From NCBI GenBank assembly GCA_023091665.1, contig JALJCQ010000009.1, positions 3,162,001 through 3,226,000 of the forward strand: a stretch of 64,000 nucleotides of DNA, in the 5' to 3' direction. How positions within the stretch are numbered: the first letter of the stretch is position 1; each line of letters starts with the position of its first letter. Shown in pieces: positions 48,246 to 57,583 of the stretch. The notes beneath the pieces were generated by a model, which did no database searches, was not told the origin of the DNA, and worked only from the letters and a program-made list of their open reading frames with translations. This DNA comes from Pythium myriotylum. Lineage: Eukaryota; Oomycota; Peronosporomycetes; Pythiales; Pythiaceae. The position numbers and the translations under genes were made by a program.

Positions 48246-48819
48246 AACCGAGTACTTTCACGGAACTCTCGTCTTTCACTCAAATTGATGTTGAGAGACT
48301 GAATTTTGCCTCTCCCAAAGAATTGGTGCTCGTACATAGCGGCTCCACCGGCCTCGCTTTGCCCATGTCCTCGTCAGGTGGGGCGATAGCGATTAACTAG
48401 CTTCGACGAGACCCACGGGACTCTTTCTCTCTCGAAAAGGGCACGGTCACTTCGACTTCGGCACTAATGGACGCGTTCATTATGAAAAACGAGAGCGAGT
48501 GGTTTTTGTTGTCGATGACGAGCTTCCCAGTGAACCTTCCATCAGTTCATGGACTTGAAAGGCGCGTTTTTCTCGTTCAGATATTGTTGACGTAACATTA
48601 GCCTCGTTTCCGCATCGAGAGATGCTTAGGGTGTCTCTAGAGTCCCGTGCAAAAGACCTCACGTCCGAAGGCTATCAAAGAGATCGAGTAATGATCAATT
48701 AATAGGGCTACTCTTTTCCTCAAGTCTTTCGCTGCGTGGTGGAACGAATAATCAAGCTCTCACTGTGCTTGTATCCTATATGGCCACGTGATCCAACGAG
48801 CACATCCACGAACACACGC
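48246..48819. other. Intergenic, 574 bp
   Basis: No supported gene or repeat; a 60-codon minus frame near 48480-48662 is not convincing. Confidence 0.5.
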
Positions 48820-49722
48820 TTACTTCTTGGCCACTAGAAGACGCTGCACGAGCTCCTCAGACTTGATCCATAGCGCCTCGGCCAGTGCTGTATCCCTCGC
48901 CAGTGTCGACGGGTGGTAGACGTGGTCTACCTTGATGTACTGTCCCGACTTCCAGCCGTTCTGGGCCCAGTCTTCGACGACGAGCCGACCCATGATCGTG
49001 CCCGAGATCTCGCTGGTGCTGATCGGGACATTATGTTCCTTGCACATAGCAAGAAGCTGGTCGAGATCGAATTCCATATCCCGTCCAAGCGCTGTGTCTG
49101 GTGTGAAGCCAGGCGTGTACGAGATGCACTCGGCTCCGTTGGGGTAGCGACGGATCCATTCGCTCATGAAGAGCAAGTTGCACAGCTTCGAGGTCGTGTA
49201 CGCTACATGGCCGTTGAACGGCTCGTAGCCAAACGCGAGCTGCTCGAGGTCCGAGACATTGGGCGCTGGCGACGGAGTCTTCTCTTCAGGGTCGTGGGTC
49301 TCTGAGGAGATCATTACGAGACGTTGAGTCCGCTCGCGGAGCAGCGTCGCCAGTAAGAAGTGGCCGAGATGGTTCACACCAAACGTCAGCTCAAGGCCAT
49401 CCTTGGTCGAGCGCTTATCAGTAATGTGGATGCCGGCGTTGCATAAGATGGCCGCGATCGTCGGAATGTCTTCTCGCTTGAGTAGCTTCTCGCAAAACTC
49501 TTCCACACCACGGAGACTGCCCAAGTCCAGCAGTGCTTCTTCGACAACAGTCGACGGTGATGCCGCGGCACGGACTTTCTCAGCCGCGTCGTGGATTCGC
49601 GTGGCGTCTCGGCCCGTGAAGATGAGATGGTAGTTGTCTTGCTTGGCGATGTGGAGACTGGCGTGGAAGCCGAGACCCGAGTTGGCGCCGGTGACGAGCA
49701 CGATTTTCTTGGTGGGAGCCAT
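48820..49722 (-). CDS. Short-chain dehydrogenase/reductase (SDR), intact copy
   Basis: 300 residues from ATG 49722 (MAPTKKIVLVTG). Rossmann NAD(P) motif TGANSGLG (about residues 11-18), CNAG, NHLGHFLL, a catalytic Ser in MISSE, and the active-site YxxxK as YTTSK. The order matches extended-substrate SDRs close to retinol dehydrogenase/WW-oxidoreductase and protochlorophyllide-reductase-like oomycete enzymes. Substrate unknown. The upstream frame to 50073 is not used. A frameshifted duplicate lies at 50511-51406. Confidence 0.92.
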   Translation of the reverse strand: MAPTKKIVLVTGANSGLGFHASLHIAKQDNYHLIFTGRDATRIHDAAEKVRAAASPSTVVEEALLDLGSLRGVEEFCEKLLKREDIPTIAAILCNAGIHITDKRSTKDGLELTFGVNHLGHFLLATLLRERTQRLVMISSETHDPEEKTPSPAPNVSDLEQLAFGYEPFNGHVAYTTSKLCNLLFMSEWIRRYPNGAECISYTPGFTPDTALGRDMEFDLDQLLAMCKEHNVPISTSEISGTIMGRLVVEDWAQNGWKSGQYIKVDHVYHPSTLARDTALAEALWIKSEELVQRLLVAKK

Positions 49723-49754
49723 GGCGATTGGAGTTGGTTCCGTGGGTCTCGTGG
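49454..49754 (-). repeat. 301-bp identical tract shared with 51138-51438 (copy 1)
   Basis: Base-by-base reading shows these 301 bp, covering the first about 90 codons and about 30 bp of leader of the SDR gene, are identical to 51138-51438, while flanking bases differ. The rest of the two genes is clearly diverged. Confidence 0.9.
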
Positions 49755-50510
49755 TGATTTGCAGAATGAGCGAGGAGCTCCGATTGTCTTCAGGCAAGTG
49801 GGAAGTAACTTCAACGTCATGAGTTTTCATCCAATCGAGAGGATTTGAAGACAGTAAACGGCGTAAACATTTGGAGTGTACTTTGGTCTGCGATGACCAT
49901 CCTTCCGATAGACGAACGCGAAGGAACATCCAAACCAGTCGCTGAGAGGAGCAATGTACAGTAGTCAACTGGAGGCGAGATGCCACCTTCATGTGTGTGT
50001 CGGATTTTGTTTCGATAGTCGTTCCATTCTCATTTCCCAAGTATTCTGTGGCAATTGTACTGGGTGGCATCAAGTGATGCCCATTGAGCTGTACTTGAGA
50101 GCTTCATTTGTCATGGATTTCTTGGTGATCTACGAGCGACAACAAGTAGTCAAATAAACCAATTGCAAGAACTGCGTAGTCTCACATCATCACTTTGGGT
50201 GAAAAACGAGAGTTCCGAGAAAAGCACTCGATTTCGGGACGAGGCATTGTTTTCCCGCTTTAATGATGTCGCTAGTTTGCCAACTTCTGCATAGCAGTCA
50301 TTTCAGCCAAGAAGAACACCAAGTCGTATACCAGCACGCTGTGCAATGGGTTGATGGGCTTCGCAGCCTCGTTTTCACAGAGACTAACGCTCAAGGCACA
50401 CGAAAGCGCAATTTTCTTTTATCAGGTGATTCGCTACGTGGTAGAATGAAAGCTCAAGGCTCAGTCTACTTGTGTCGCATGATCCAACCAGCACATCCAC
50501 GAACACAAGC
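49755..50510. other. Intergenic, about 750 bp
   Basis: Promoter of the intact SDR gene and 3' flank of the broken copy; no further gene recognised. Confidence 0.5.
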
Positions 50511-51406
50511 TTACTTCGTCACCGCAAGCAGACGCTGCACGAGCTCCTCGGACTTGTTCCATAGCGCCTCGGCCAGTGCTGTGTCCTTGGCGAGATTCGA
50601 CGGGTCGTAGACGTGGTCTACCTTGATGTACTGTCCCGACTTCCAGCCGTTCTGGGCCCAGTCTTCGACGACGAGCCGACCCATGACTGTGCCCGAGATC
50701 TCGCTGGTGCTGATCGGGATGTTGTGCTCCTTGCACAAAGCGACAACATGCTCCATATTTGTGAGCATCTCCCGTGCAAGCCCCGTGTCTGGCGTGAATC
50801 CTGGCGTGTAAGCGATGCACTCGGCTCTGTTGGGGTAGCGACGGATCCATTCGCTCATGAAGAGCAAGTTACACAGCTTGGATGTCACATATGCTTCGCG
50901 ACCGTCGAACGGCTCGTAGCCAAATGCGAGCTGCTCGAGGTCTGAGACATTGGGTGGTGGCATGGGCGTTCTCTCGTTGGGGTCGTGGGTCTCTGAGGAG
51001 ATGACTACGAGACGCTGCGTACGTTCGCGCAGCCGCGTCGCCAGCAAGAAATGGCCTAGATGGTTCACGCCGAACGTTGACTCGAGGCCATCCACCGTAA
51101 CTCATCTCCTTGAACACCAGCGTTGCATAAGATTGCGGCGATCGTCGGAATGTCTTCTCGCTTGAGTAGCTTCTCGCAAAACTCTTCCACACCACGGAGA
51201 CTGCCCAAGTCCAGCAGTGCTTCTTCGACAACAGTCGACGGTGATGCCGCGGCACGGACTTTCTCAGCCGCGTCGTGGATTCGCGTGGCGTCTCGGCCCG
51301 TGAAGATGAGATGGTAGTTGTCTTGCTTGGCGATGTGGAGACTGGCGTGGAAGCCGAGACCCGAGTTGGCGCCGGTGACGAGCACGATTTTCTTGGTGGG
51401 AGCCAT
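50511..51406 (-). pseudogene. Short-chain dehydrogenase, frameshifted copy
   Basis: From ATG 51406 the frame is identical to the intact SDR for about 90 codons, then breaks just after the CNAG motif (about 51110-51095). The segment equivalent to the ITDKRSTK stretch is replaced by unrelated sequence and the reading frame shifts. From about 51095 to 50511 the remaining 190 codons are open in another frame and align with the intact gene (NHLGHFLL, SSE, YVTSK) at lower identity. Re-splicing cannot mend it with a normal intron. Probably non-functional as a full-length enzyme. Confidence 0.8.
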
Positions 51407-51438
51407 GGCGATTGGAGTTGGTTCCGTGGGTCTCGTGG
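51138..51438 (-). repeat. 301-bp identical tract shared with 49454-49754 (copy 2)
   Basis: See copy 1. The tract stops at 51138, about 30 bp before the frame break, and at 51438 in the leader. Confidence 0.9.
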
Positions 51439-51937
51439 AGAATTGCAGAATGAAGAAGGAGTCGCGCTGGGCTTCGAGTTTGCCTGGAGCTTCAACTTGA
51501 GCTCAATCTCGGCGACGGACTTTCATCCAATCGAGGGGATTCAAAGAGCACAAACACCGTAAACTGCCAGTTAAGGACTTGGGCTGAGATGACAATGTTT
51601 ACGGTGGACAAACGATTCCTTTACATTCGTTGAAAGAACACGCGTCCAGCGTGGCAAGCAAGGCAGTTTCAAGGGACCCAGGACCACCCACAGGCCTCGG
51701 AGTTGGAGGCCTAGGATAGGTTGCAACCGACGAATACAAGGAGATTCCTACGATTTCACTAGTCGTCCATTTGTGTGCTGCTATTTACCTTGTCCGACTG
51801 ACATGTCACTACTTTCTAGTGCATCAGAAGAGTGACTGGCTAGGGAGTGTGGGTTGTCTCAGATTTCTCAGGGTCAGCTGTCACACGTCACAGATGTGAA
51901 GAGCTCCATGCCGCAAGTCAGTTAGGAAAAAGGGAAC
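51439..51937. other. Intergenic, about 500 bp
   Basis: Divergent spacer between the SDR pseudogene and VPS33; no gene or repeat recognised. Confidence 0.5.
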
Positions 51938-53908
51938 ATGGACACCGCCACGCTGCTCGAGACGCTGCGCCGCGACGCCGTCGACACGCTGCGCATCGCC
52001 ACGCAGCCGCAGCCCGGCGAGCCGCAGAGGGGAATCGTCGTGGCCGTCGACAGCGGCCACCATGTCGTGCTGGAAGTGCTGGCGTACGGCGCAGGAGGCA
52101 AGCAGCTCTACGACGAGCTCGGGATCTCGCGGCTCGTCTCCGTGGATACGACAGCCATGGACATGTTCACGCTGCGTCGGCAAGTCGGCTTAGCAGGAAT
52201 AACGCGCTGGCCCGACCACACGATCGCGTTCATCCTCCCGCCGACACCGGCGAACGCGCGTCTTCTCGCGCTGGCACTGCAGCCGTTCCTCGCTGGCCCC
52301 ATCCACTGCGGTGTGCTATGGCTTCCCGGTGCGACACCCGAGTGCACACTCGAGATGGAGCGCCAGGGACTGGCAGGCGTTGTTGCACAGCGCAGTCTGT
52401 CGCTGGGGCTGCTCCCGGTCGACCGCAACGTCGCGACCATGTGCTACGACAAAGTCTTCGCCGAGCTGTACGTTCACGGGCAGCACCACGCACTCACGCG
52501 CGTCGTGCAGAGCATCCTTGCACTGGAAAGACAAGGTGATGCAAGTGGAAAACGTGACGTCATCCGTCAAGTGACGTGCCACGGGCCGTTTGCAAGTCGT
52601 GTCAAGTCAATGCTCGAAATGGCGCATCAGTTGCAACCGCCGACACAAACGACCGGGCCTTCGCATTTCGCTCATTTGATTCTCGTCGATCGAATGGAGG
52701 ATCCATTATCGATGCTGCTCACGCCGATGACCTACGAAGGGCTGCTTGACACTTTGGTCGGGATGAATCATGGCGTCGTGAGCTTCGAGAAGCCTGCGAC
52801 GCCTGAAGACGGGACGGCGAGCGAGTCGGGCGACGCAACCGAGCGTACCAAGATCTTACTCAACCACATGGACGAGCTCTTCGATGAGATTCGCGATGCG
52901 AACATCAACACGCTTATCTCCTCGCGGCTTGCAGAGATCGCCCAGACGCTTGTTGCGGAGGCCCGCGTCGGGCGAGCACCCGATGCGACGACATCGTCGA
53001 CGCCGTTGACGATCGCTCAAGTGCGAGAGCAGATCCAGAAAGTACCTCACCTTGTCAAGAAGAAGAAATCCCTTGCAAATCACCTTGTTCTGGTGGACCA
53101 GATCCACCAACGCAGCCAAAATCTCGGGCTTCGCACTTGTGTCGAGACGGAGATGGCGATTCTAAGCGGTGCCATGAAGCGTGGACTGCGTATTCCTACG
53201 TCTGCGTCGGTAGCAGGCAAAGATGTGGATCGCATTCTCGAAGAACTGATTCTCCGTGACGACCCACCGCTGTTGGGAGTGTACGAAGTGCTCAAGCTGC
53301 TGTGTTTATTGTCGCTCGTGTCTGGTGGCCTCAAAGAGGACCGACTCCAGTGGTATCGCCAGCAGTTGTGCCATACGTATGGCCACCAGATCTTGCCACT
53401 CATCGTGCAGCTAGAGAAACTCGAGCTCTTGTCGACCAAGAACAAGTTTGATTACCAGCGACGCCGCAAAGAGCTGTCGCTGATGCGTGAGGTGCAAGTG
53501 GACGACGACATGCCGTCATCAGGCGAGTCGTCAGGGGCAAATGGCGATATCCATTTCATGTTCCCGTACACGGGGTATGCTCCCATGAGCGTTCGCCTTG
53601 TGCAGACGTCGCTAGGGATGCGTGTGAAGCAGTCAAAGGATATCGGCAGCCTCTTCAGTGTGAGTAGCAGTGCCAGTGTAACCAGCGCAGGCTCGATAAG
53701 CACGTCGTCCAGCGATACAAACCCACACTTCGGAGCTGGTGGCGTCTCTGGCACTCGACGTCAAGTACTCGTGTACTATCTGGGCGGTGTGACAGTCGCC
53801 GAGCTCGCAGCATATCGCTATCTGAACGCCACACAGATCGATTTTGAGTTTTTCATCGCAACAACGGCGATATGCAACGGAAGTCGATTGCTGAGAGCCA
53901 TTCAGTGA
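51938..53908 (+). CDS. VPS33: Sec1/Munc18-family protein VPS33
   Basis: Single exon, 656 residues. Sec1-domain landmarks: GVLWLPGATPECTLEMERQG (domain 1-2), a central ILVDRMEDPLSMLLTPMTYEGLLD block equivalent to the 'iDRxvDlvTPLxtQlTYEGLiDe' of VPS33, TLIAVREQIQKVPHLVKKKKSLANHL, and a C-terminal FMFPYTGYAPMSVRLVQ with VLVYYLGGVTVAELAAYR. VPS33 is the SM subunit of HOPS/CORVET tethering complexes and clasps SNAREs for fusion at the vacuole and late endosome. The last block (VYYLGGVT..EIAALR) is a family hallmark. Confidence 0.94.
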   Translation: MDTATLLETLRRDAVDTLRIATQPQPGEPQRGIVVAVDSGHHVVLEVLAYGAGGKQLYDELGISRLVSVDTTAMDMFTLRRQVGLAGITRWPDHTIAFILPPTPANARLLALALQPFLAGPIHCGVLWLPGATPECTLEMERQGLAGVVAQRSLSLGLLPVDRNVATMCYDKVFAELYVHGQHHALTRVVQSILALERQGDASGKRDVIRQVTCHGPFASRVKSMLEMAHQLQPPTQTTGPSHFAHLILVDRMEDPLSMLLTPMTYEGLLDTLVGMNHGVVSFEKPATPEDGTASESGDATERTKILLNHMDELFDEIRDANINTLISSRLAEIAQTLVAEARVGRAPDATTSSTPLTIAQVREQIQKVPHLVKKKKSLANHLVLVDQIHQRSQNLGLRTCVETEMAILSGAMKRGLRIPTSASVAGKDVDRILEELILRDDPPLLGVYEVLKLLCLLSLVSGGLKEDRLQWYRQQLCHTYGHQILPLIVQLEKLELLSTKNKFDYQRRRKELSLMREVQVDDDMPSSGESSGANGDIHFMFPYTGYAPMSVRLVQTSLGMRVKQSKDIGSLFSVSSSASVTSAGSISTSSSDTNPHFGAGGVSGTRRQVLVYYLGGVTVAELAAYRYLNATQIDFEFFIATTAICNGSRLLRAIQ

Positions 53909-54634
53909 GCCGAGTCCATCGATAATCAACAAACGAAGAAATGCATTCCTCTATTCGATGCGTAGAGTTGGTTCTGGTGTACAAACACGGCAATTACAGC
54001 ATAGCCCCTTCCCCTCTTGCAGCAATTGGGGAGCCTACGTGATGCTGGGACCCCCCCCCCCCCCCCCCAATAACAGTGATCGCACCAACCCATGTTCGGA
54101 GTTCGTCGTCGGCAAGTTCGCGAGGTCGTTAATCGTAACGCGAGCTGTTGGCTGAAGTCCTGGGTGTTCAATACGATTCGTGTGAATTGAGACGCGATCT
54201 TGAAATCTTCGGCGATTGGAAACTCAGTAAGTTCATGAGATCCAGCAGTTGGGGAGGAGAAAATGATGGGAAATCTATAGGTAATTTTGAGTCATGTGGA
54301 GGTTCTGGGTTATTTTCGTTGATCAGTTTCGGCATGCGATGGCGTTGGCTCAGAGTGTCTGTGGGATTCAATTCTTGTGTCGGACAAAATGGACACACAC
54401 GATCCGTAGCCAGCAAAGGAATTGCAGATGGAATTGTTCGAGCAGACGATTTAATCAACTGCTGGGACCATTGACAAAAGGCTACTCCACTGCGCATCGT
54501 TGTCTTCGTGCTTCCATCTTAGACAGAAACAAAAATGTCTCCGGATCCTTCACATGAACAAACGTCTTCATCACGAGCTATCGCTCATGCTCGATCCGTT
54601 GATAGCGAAACTCTTCAATCGAGGAATCCACAAT
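53909..54634. other. Intergenic, 726 bp, with C18 run
   Basis: No supported gene; small open frames (54148-54474, 54535-54849) have no family likeness. Homopolymer C18 at 54051-54068. Confidence 0.5.
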
Positions 54635-54666
54635 CATGCCATGAATATCTTAAAATTCATGGCATG
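54635..54666. repeat. Palindrome, 12-bp perfect arms
   Basis: CATGCCATGAAT (54635-54646) and ATTCATGGCATG (54655-54666) around the loop ATCTTAAA. First of four palindromes before the CRN gene. Confidence 0.9.
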
Positions 54667-54751
54667 AAATATGTCATTTTGAGGAATTCAATCGGCTTGC
54701 TAAACGATTATTTTCGTCGAATCAACGCAGACTGGCCTTTTTTTGCGAACC

Positions 54752-54771
54752 CGAGCATGCGTGCATGCTCG
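54752..54771. repeat. Palindrome, 9-bp perfect arms, 2-nt centre
   Basis: CGAGCATGC-GT-GCATGCTCG. Confidence 0.9.
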
Positions 54772-54874
54772 AGTGACGAATTGGTTGGGAACGGGCCTCA
54801 GGAAGCATCCACTAGTGAATTGCAGCATAAATTGCAGAATGAATTGTGAAATGAATTTCAAGAATGATTGCGCT

Positions 54875-54909
54875 CAGAGAAGGAAATTGGCGGCCAATTT
54901 CCCTCTCTG
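54875..54909. repeat. Palindrome, 16-bp arms with one mismatch, 3-nt centre
   Basis: CAGAGAAGGAAATTGG (54875-54890) against CCAATTTCCCTCTCTG (54894-54909). Confidence 0.9.
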
Positions 54910-54993
54910 AACAGCTTCAACATCATGTTTCTTCTTCGAGAATGGCCAATAATTGGCCATTCTCCAAGAAGAAACACGATGGTGAAGCTGTTC
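54909..54993. repeat. 85-bp near-perfect palindrome spanning the CRN start codon
   Basis: Arms 54909-54950 and 54952-54993 (42 bp each, three mismatches, a single A at 54951 in the centre). The right arm contains the CRN ATG (54979-54981) and its first codons, so the left arm is an inverted copy of the start region. In RNA this would fold as one long hairpin. Confidence 0.92.
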
Positions 54994-57465
54994 TGCGCGG
55001 TGGTTGGCGTCGGGAGCGTCTTCCCTGTGGACATCGACATCAGCGAGACTGTCGGAGATCTGAAAAACAAGATCAAGGAGAGGAAACCCGGTTTGATCAA
55101 CTTTGATGCAGATCTGCTGAAGCTGTACCTCGCGCGGGAGGGCGACACGTGGCTCAACTCGCGAGACGCAGACATGAAGGCGCTCAAGCGGGGAGAGATC
55201 CCCGATCGAATCAAGAGTTTCATGCAAGAGGAACTGCTACTAGATGAAGCTGCGACGCTTGATGACGAGGAATACTTCCGCGCGAATTTCAAACCAAGAA
55301 ATCGAGACATTCATGTGCTGGTGGAACTGCCAACGCAACATGTTCTTCCCCGCACTGTAGCATCAGCGGCCGCATTATCAATGGCAATCCCAGCAGGTGA
55401 ACCGACGGAAATCTGCATCACAGTTAAAGAAGTCCGAGACGCAGAGGAAGATTGGCAAGAGTTGCTGTACTATCAACGTCGTGGACGTCTTATCCGAGAC
55501 AAATGCGGAGATTATTGTGCGCACATTTTGGACAAAGTTGACGAGTTCTACGACGGGAACGAGCGCCCGCTCCCGTTCATCTGCGTGGAAGGGTCATCAG
55601 GCATGGGGAAATCGCAACTAGCATTTGCATTGGGTGGCCGACGACCTTGGTATTACTGGCTGGCCACTTCAGTTGGATCTGATTCTCAACGTCTCTATCG
55701 CAATTTTCGATCAATCTCGGGAGCTTTTCACTCTGTTGTGAATAGAGATAACCCACGTGGTGAAAGTCGAGACGACATCCTCAATTCTACATCGAGAGTC
55801 TATCGAAATGATCCACTGTGGACCTATGGCTTCATTTGCGCATTACTCGAGCATTGCAGTTCTGCGGAGCACCAAAGTGCTCGACAAATGATTCGGTTTG
55901 ACAATGCGACGAGATTAAACGTGAAACCATGCGATCTGGAAACTGTTCGCGCAGTGATCGAAAAGATGAAGAGAGAAAAGAAAACGTTGCCGTTCTTTGT
56001 TCTGGATGAGATGGATATTGAGTCTGGAGGAGTGAATACGGCTGCGTTTCAACGCAATGTGTTTCGTGCATGCGGTCTGGTGGTCATCGTCATGGGCACA
56101 GACTCCAAGATCACGAACTTAATGAAGCAAGTGACGGGCAGCTATAGCGAGCAGCACAGATGGATGGCGCTTGTTCCGGTATTTCCCAGCTATCAAATAG
56201 TGCTGAACACATTGGAACAACAAACGTGGCTGAAGCTTGTGGCAAAATATCCTGTTGTACAAGACATTGTGACGCGTTCTCGTGCACGATTCGCAAGGTA
56301 TTTCATGGAGAGAGTGGTGGAATGCTTGATTCAATCAAGCGAGACCGAGCTGTCCCGTTTGCTAGACGAAGGCTGTGGACACGTCAGTCTGATATCTCAC
56401 GAAGGAAAAGCATTTTTGAACTCGGTGGAGGGGCAGCGTGCGCAGCTAATGGCGATATCGTACACAAACGCTGTCGTTTGCAGACAAAATCAAGCAGAGC
56501 CACCAAAAAAAAAGGCGCGACTGGAAGTGGGAACTTCTGGAATGCATTTGCATTTTGCGAATCTCATTGACGACGAAGTGAAGGATATATTTGCATGGAG
56601 AGGGGATTTGGCGACGAACGCCGGGCCATGGGAACCCAAATGCTGTTTTCCGCCAGTCAACAAAGACGTGCTGTTGTATATGGCGATATTGGGTGGCAAA
56701 GCCTTTCCAAGCTACTACGATTACAATGGCAAGGAGCATTACTCAACCAGATGGATATTTGCTGAAACAAAAGTGTTTTCTGTGCACGAGAACTCCAACG
56801 CTGTGCCGAACGACTACAAGTCGTTTGAGAACATGGTCGCTCATGCAATATTCTCTTCGTCACGAAGAAATGGTGTCCATGGCATTTCATTCGATGACTT
56901 TTTCGCGTGTTTGCTTGGTGAATTTCAAGACGAGTTGTGGAAGAAGGTGGAGATGCATTGCAGAAACACCAACAGAAGCATGTCTGCAAGTGATTTATTT
57001 GATGGATATGCAGAAGACGTCACAAATGTGTCGAAGAGGACCATTCCATTTTTGGCACCACCGAATGCGGAGTGGCCGCCATTCATTATTGACAGCAATC
57101 GCGATGGTTGTAGATTTGGCCATTTGGTTCGGGCTTGCAATGCGGAAAGATGTGATGTGTACGTACAAGATGTGGAGATTGAGCACGAAAAAGCGATTTT
57201 CCTTTGTGAGTGCAAGTACTGGGACAAGAATGTGGATCTATCTGCAATGAGAGCGATCATTCATGGACTGAACGAGAAATGGCAGTGGAAGGTCGTGCTG
57301 CTTTTTTGTATGAAGCTGGCAAGCTTTGGTAAGGAATGGGAGAGTCCAGACATTGGATGTGTCAAGGTTAGTTACCAAGATGGTGGTGTCGACTGGATTT
57401 TCCAGCCCGACCCAAACAATCGAAAACGTTTGCTCGTAGTCGTCGAAGCACGCAATAACCAATAA
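54979..57465 (+). CDS. Crinkler (CRN) effector: header, P-loop NTPase, PD-(D/E)xK-like nuclease
   Basis: 828 residues, no intron, no classical signal peptide (usual for CRNs). The ATG at 54979 gives the canonical start MVKLFCAVVG; an in-frame ATG at 54925 is possible. Header: about residues 1-118, with LYLAR at 49-53 (Pythium-type version of LFLAK), a TWL element, and the boundary motif HVLVELP at 112-118. NTPase: Walker A GSSGMGKS (205-212) and Walker B-like FFVLDEMD (about 345). The C-terminal part ends in a restriction-nuclease-like fold with CDVYVQD and ECKYW (about 744-748) as candidate D...ExK residues. CRNs act inside host cells, often in the nucleus; a nuclease-armed NTPase CRN fits the known modular scheme. 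Activity is unproven. Confidence 0.9.
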   Translation: MVKLFCAVVGVGSVFPVDIDISETVGDLKNKIKERKPGLINFDADLLKLYLAREGDTWLNSRDADMKALKRGEIPDRIKSFMQEELLLDEAATLDDEEYFRANFKPRNRDIHVLVELPTQHVLPRTVASAAALSMAIPAGEPTEICITVKEVRDAEEDWQELLYYQRRGRLIRDKCGDYCAHILDKVDEFYDGNERPLPFICVEGSSGMGKSQLAFALGGRRPWYYWLATSVGSDSQRLYRNFRSISGAFHSVVNRDNPRGESRDDILNSTSRVYRNDPLWTYGFICALLEHCSSAEHQSARQMIRFDNATRLNVKPCDLETVRAVIEKMKREKKTLPFFVLDEMDIESGGVNTAAFQRNVFRACGLVVIVMGTDSKITNLMKQVTGSYSEQHRWMALVPVFPSYQIVLNTLEQQTWLKLVAKYPVVQDIVTRSRARFARYFMERVVECLIQSSETELSRLLDEGCGHVSLISHEGKAFLNSVEGQRAQLMAISYTNAVVCRQNQAEPPKKKARLEVGTSGMHLHFANLIDDEVKDIFAWRGDLATNAGPWEPKCCFPPVNKDVLLYMAILGGKAFPSYYDYNGKEHYSTRWIFAETKVFSVHENSNAVPNDYKSFENMVAHAIFSSSRRNGVHGISFDDFFACLLGEFQDELWKKVEMHCRNTNRSMSASDLFDGYAEDVTNVSKRTIPFLAPPNAEWPPFIIDSNRDGCRFGHLVRACNAERCDVYVQDVEIEHEKAIFLCECKYWDKNVDLSAMRAIIHGLNEKWQWKVVLLFCMKLASFGKEWESPDIGCVKVSYQDGGVDWIFQPDPNNRKRLLVVVEARNNQ

Positions 57466-57583
57466 TAAATGGTATTGCTCGTCCCAAACCGGGTTTATTG
57501 ATGATCGTGAATTGTAGCATCACGGCACCTCTAGTAAGTACGACATCGTTTTGGAACCGGTTCGGAGCTCGGTTTCGGAACGT
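56942..57583. repeat. Inverted repeat arm A (CRN 3' end)
   Basis: Matches the reverse complement of 63359-64000 with a fixed offset and no indel from the stop codon to the boundary at 57583 (63359). Only a few substitutions. The arm runs on past the right window edge. Confidence 0.92.

Noticed and set aside
50511..51406. Spliced functional second SDR
   Set aside because: No intron of normal size restores the frame across 51095-51115 and the segment there is replaced, so pseudogene is the simpler reading.
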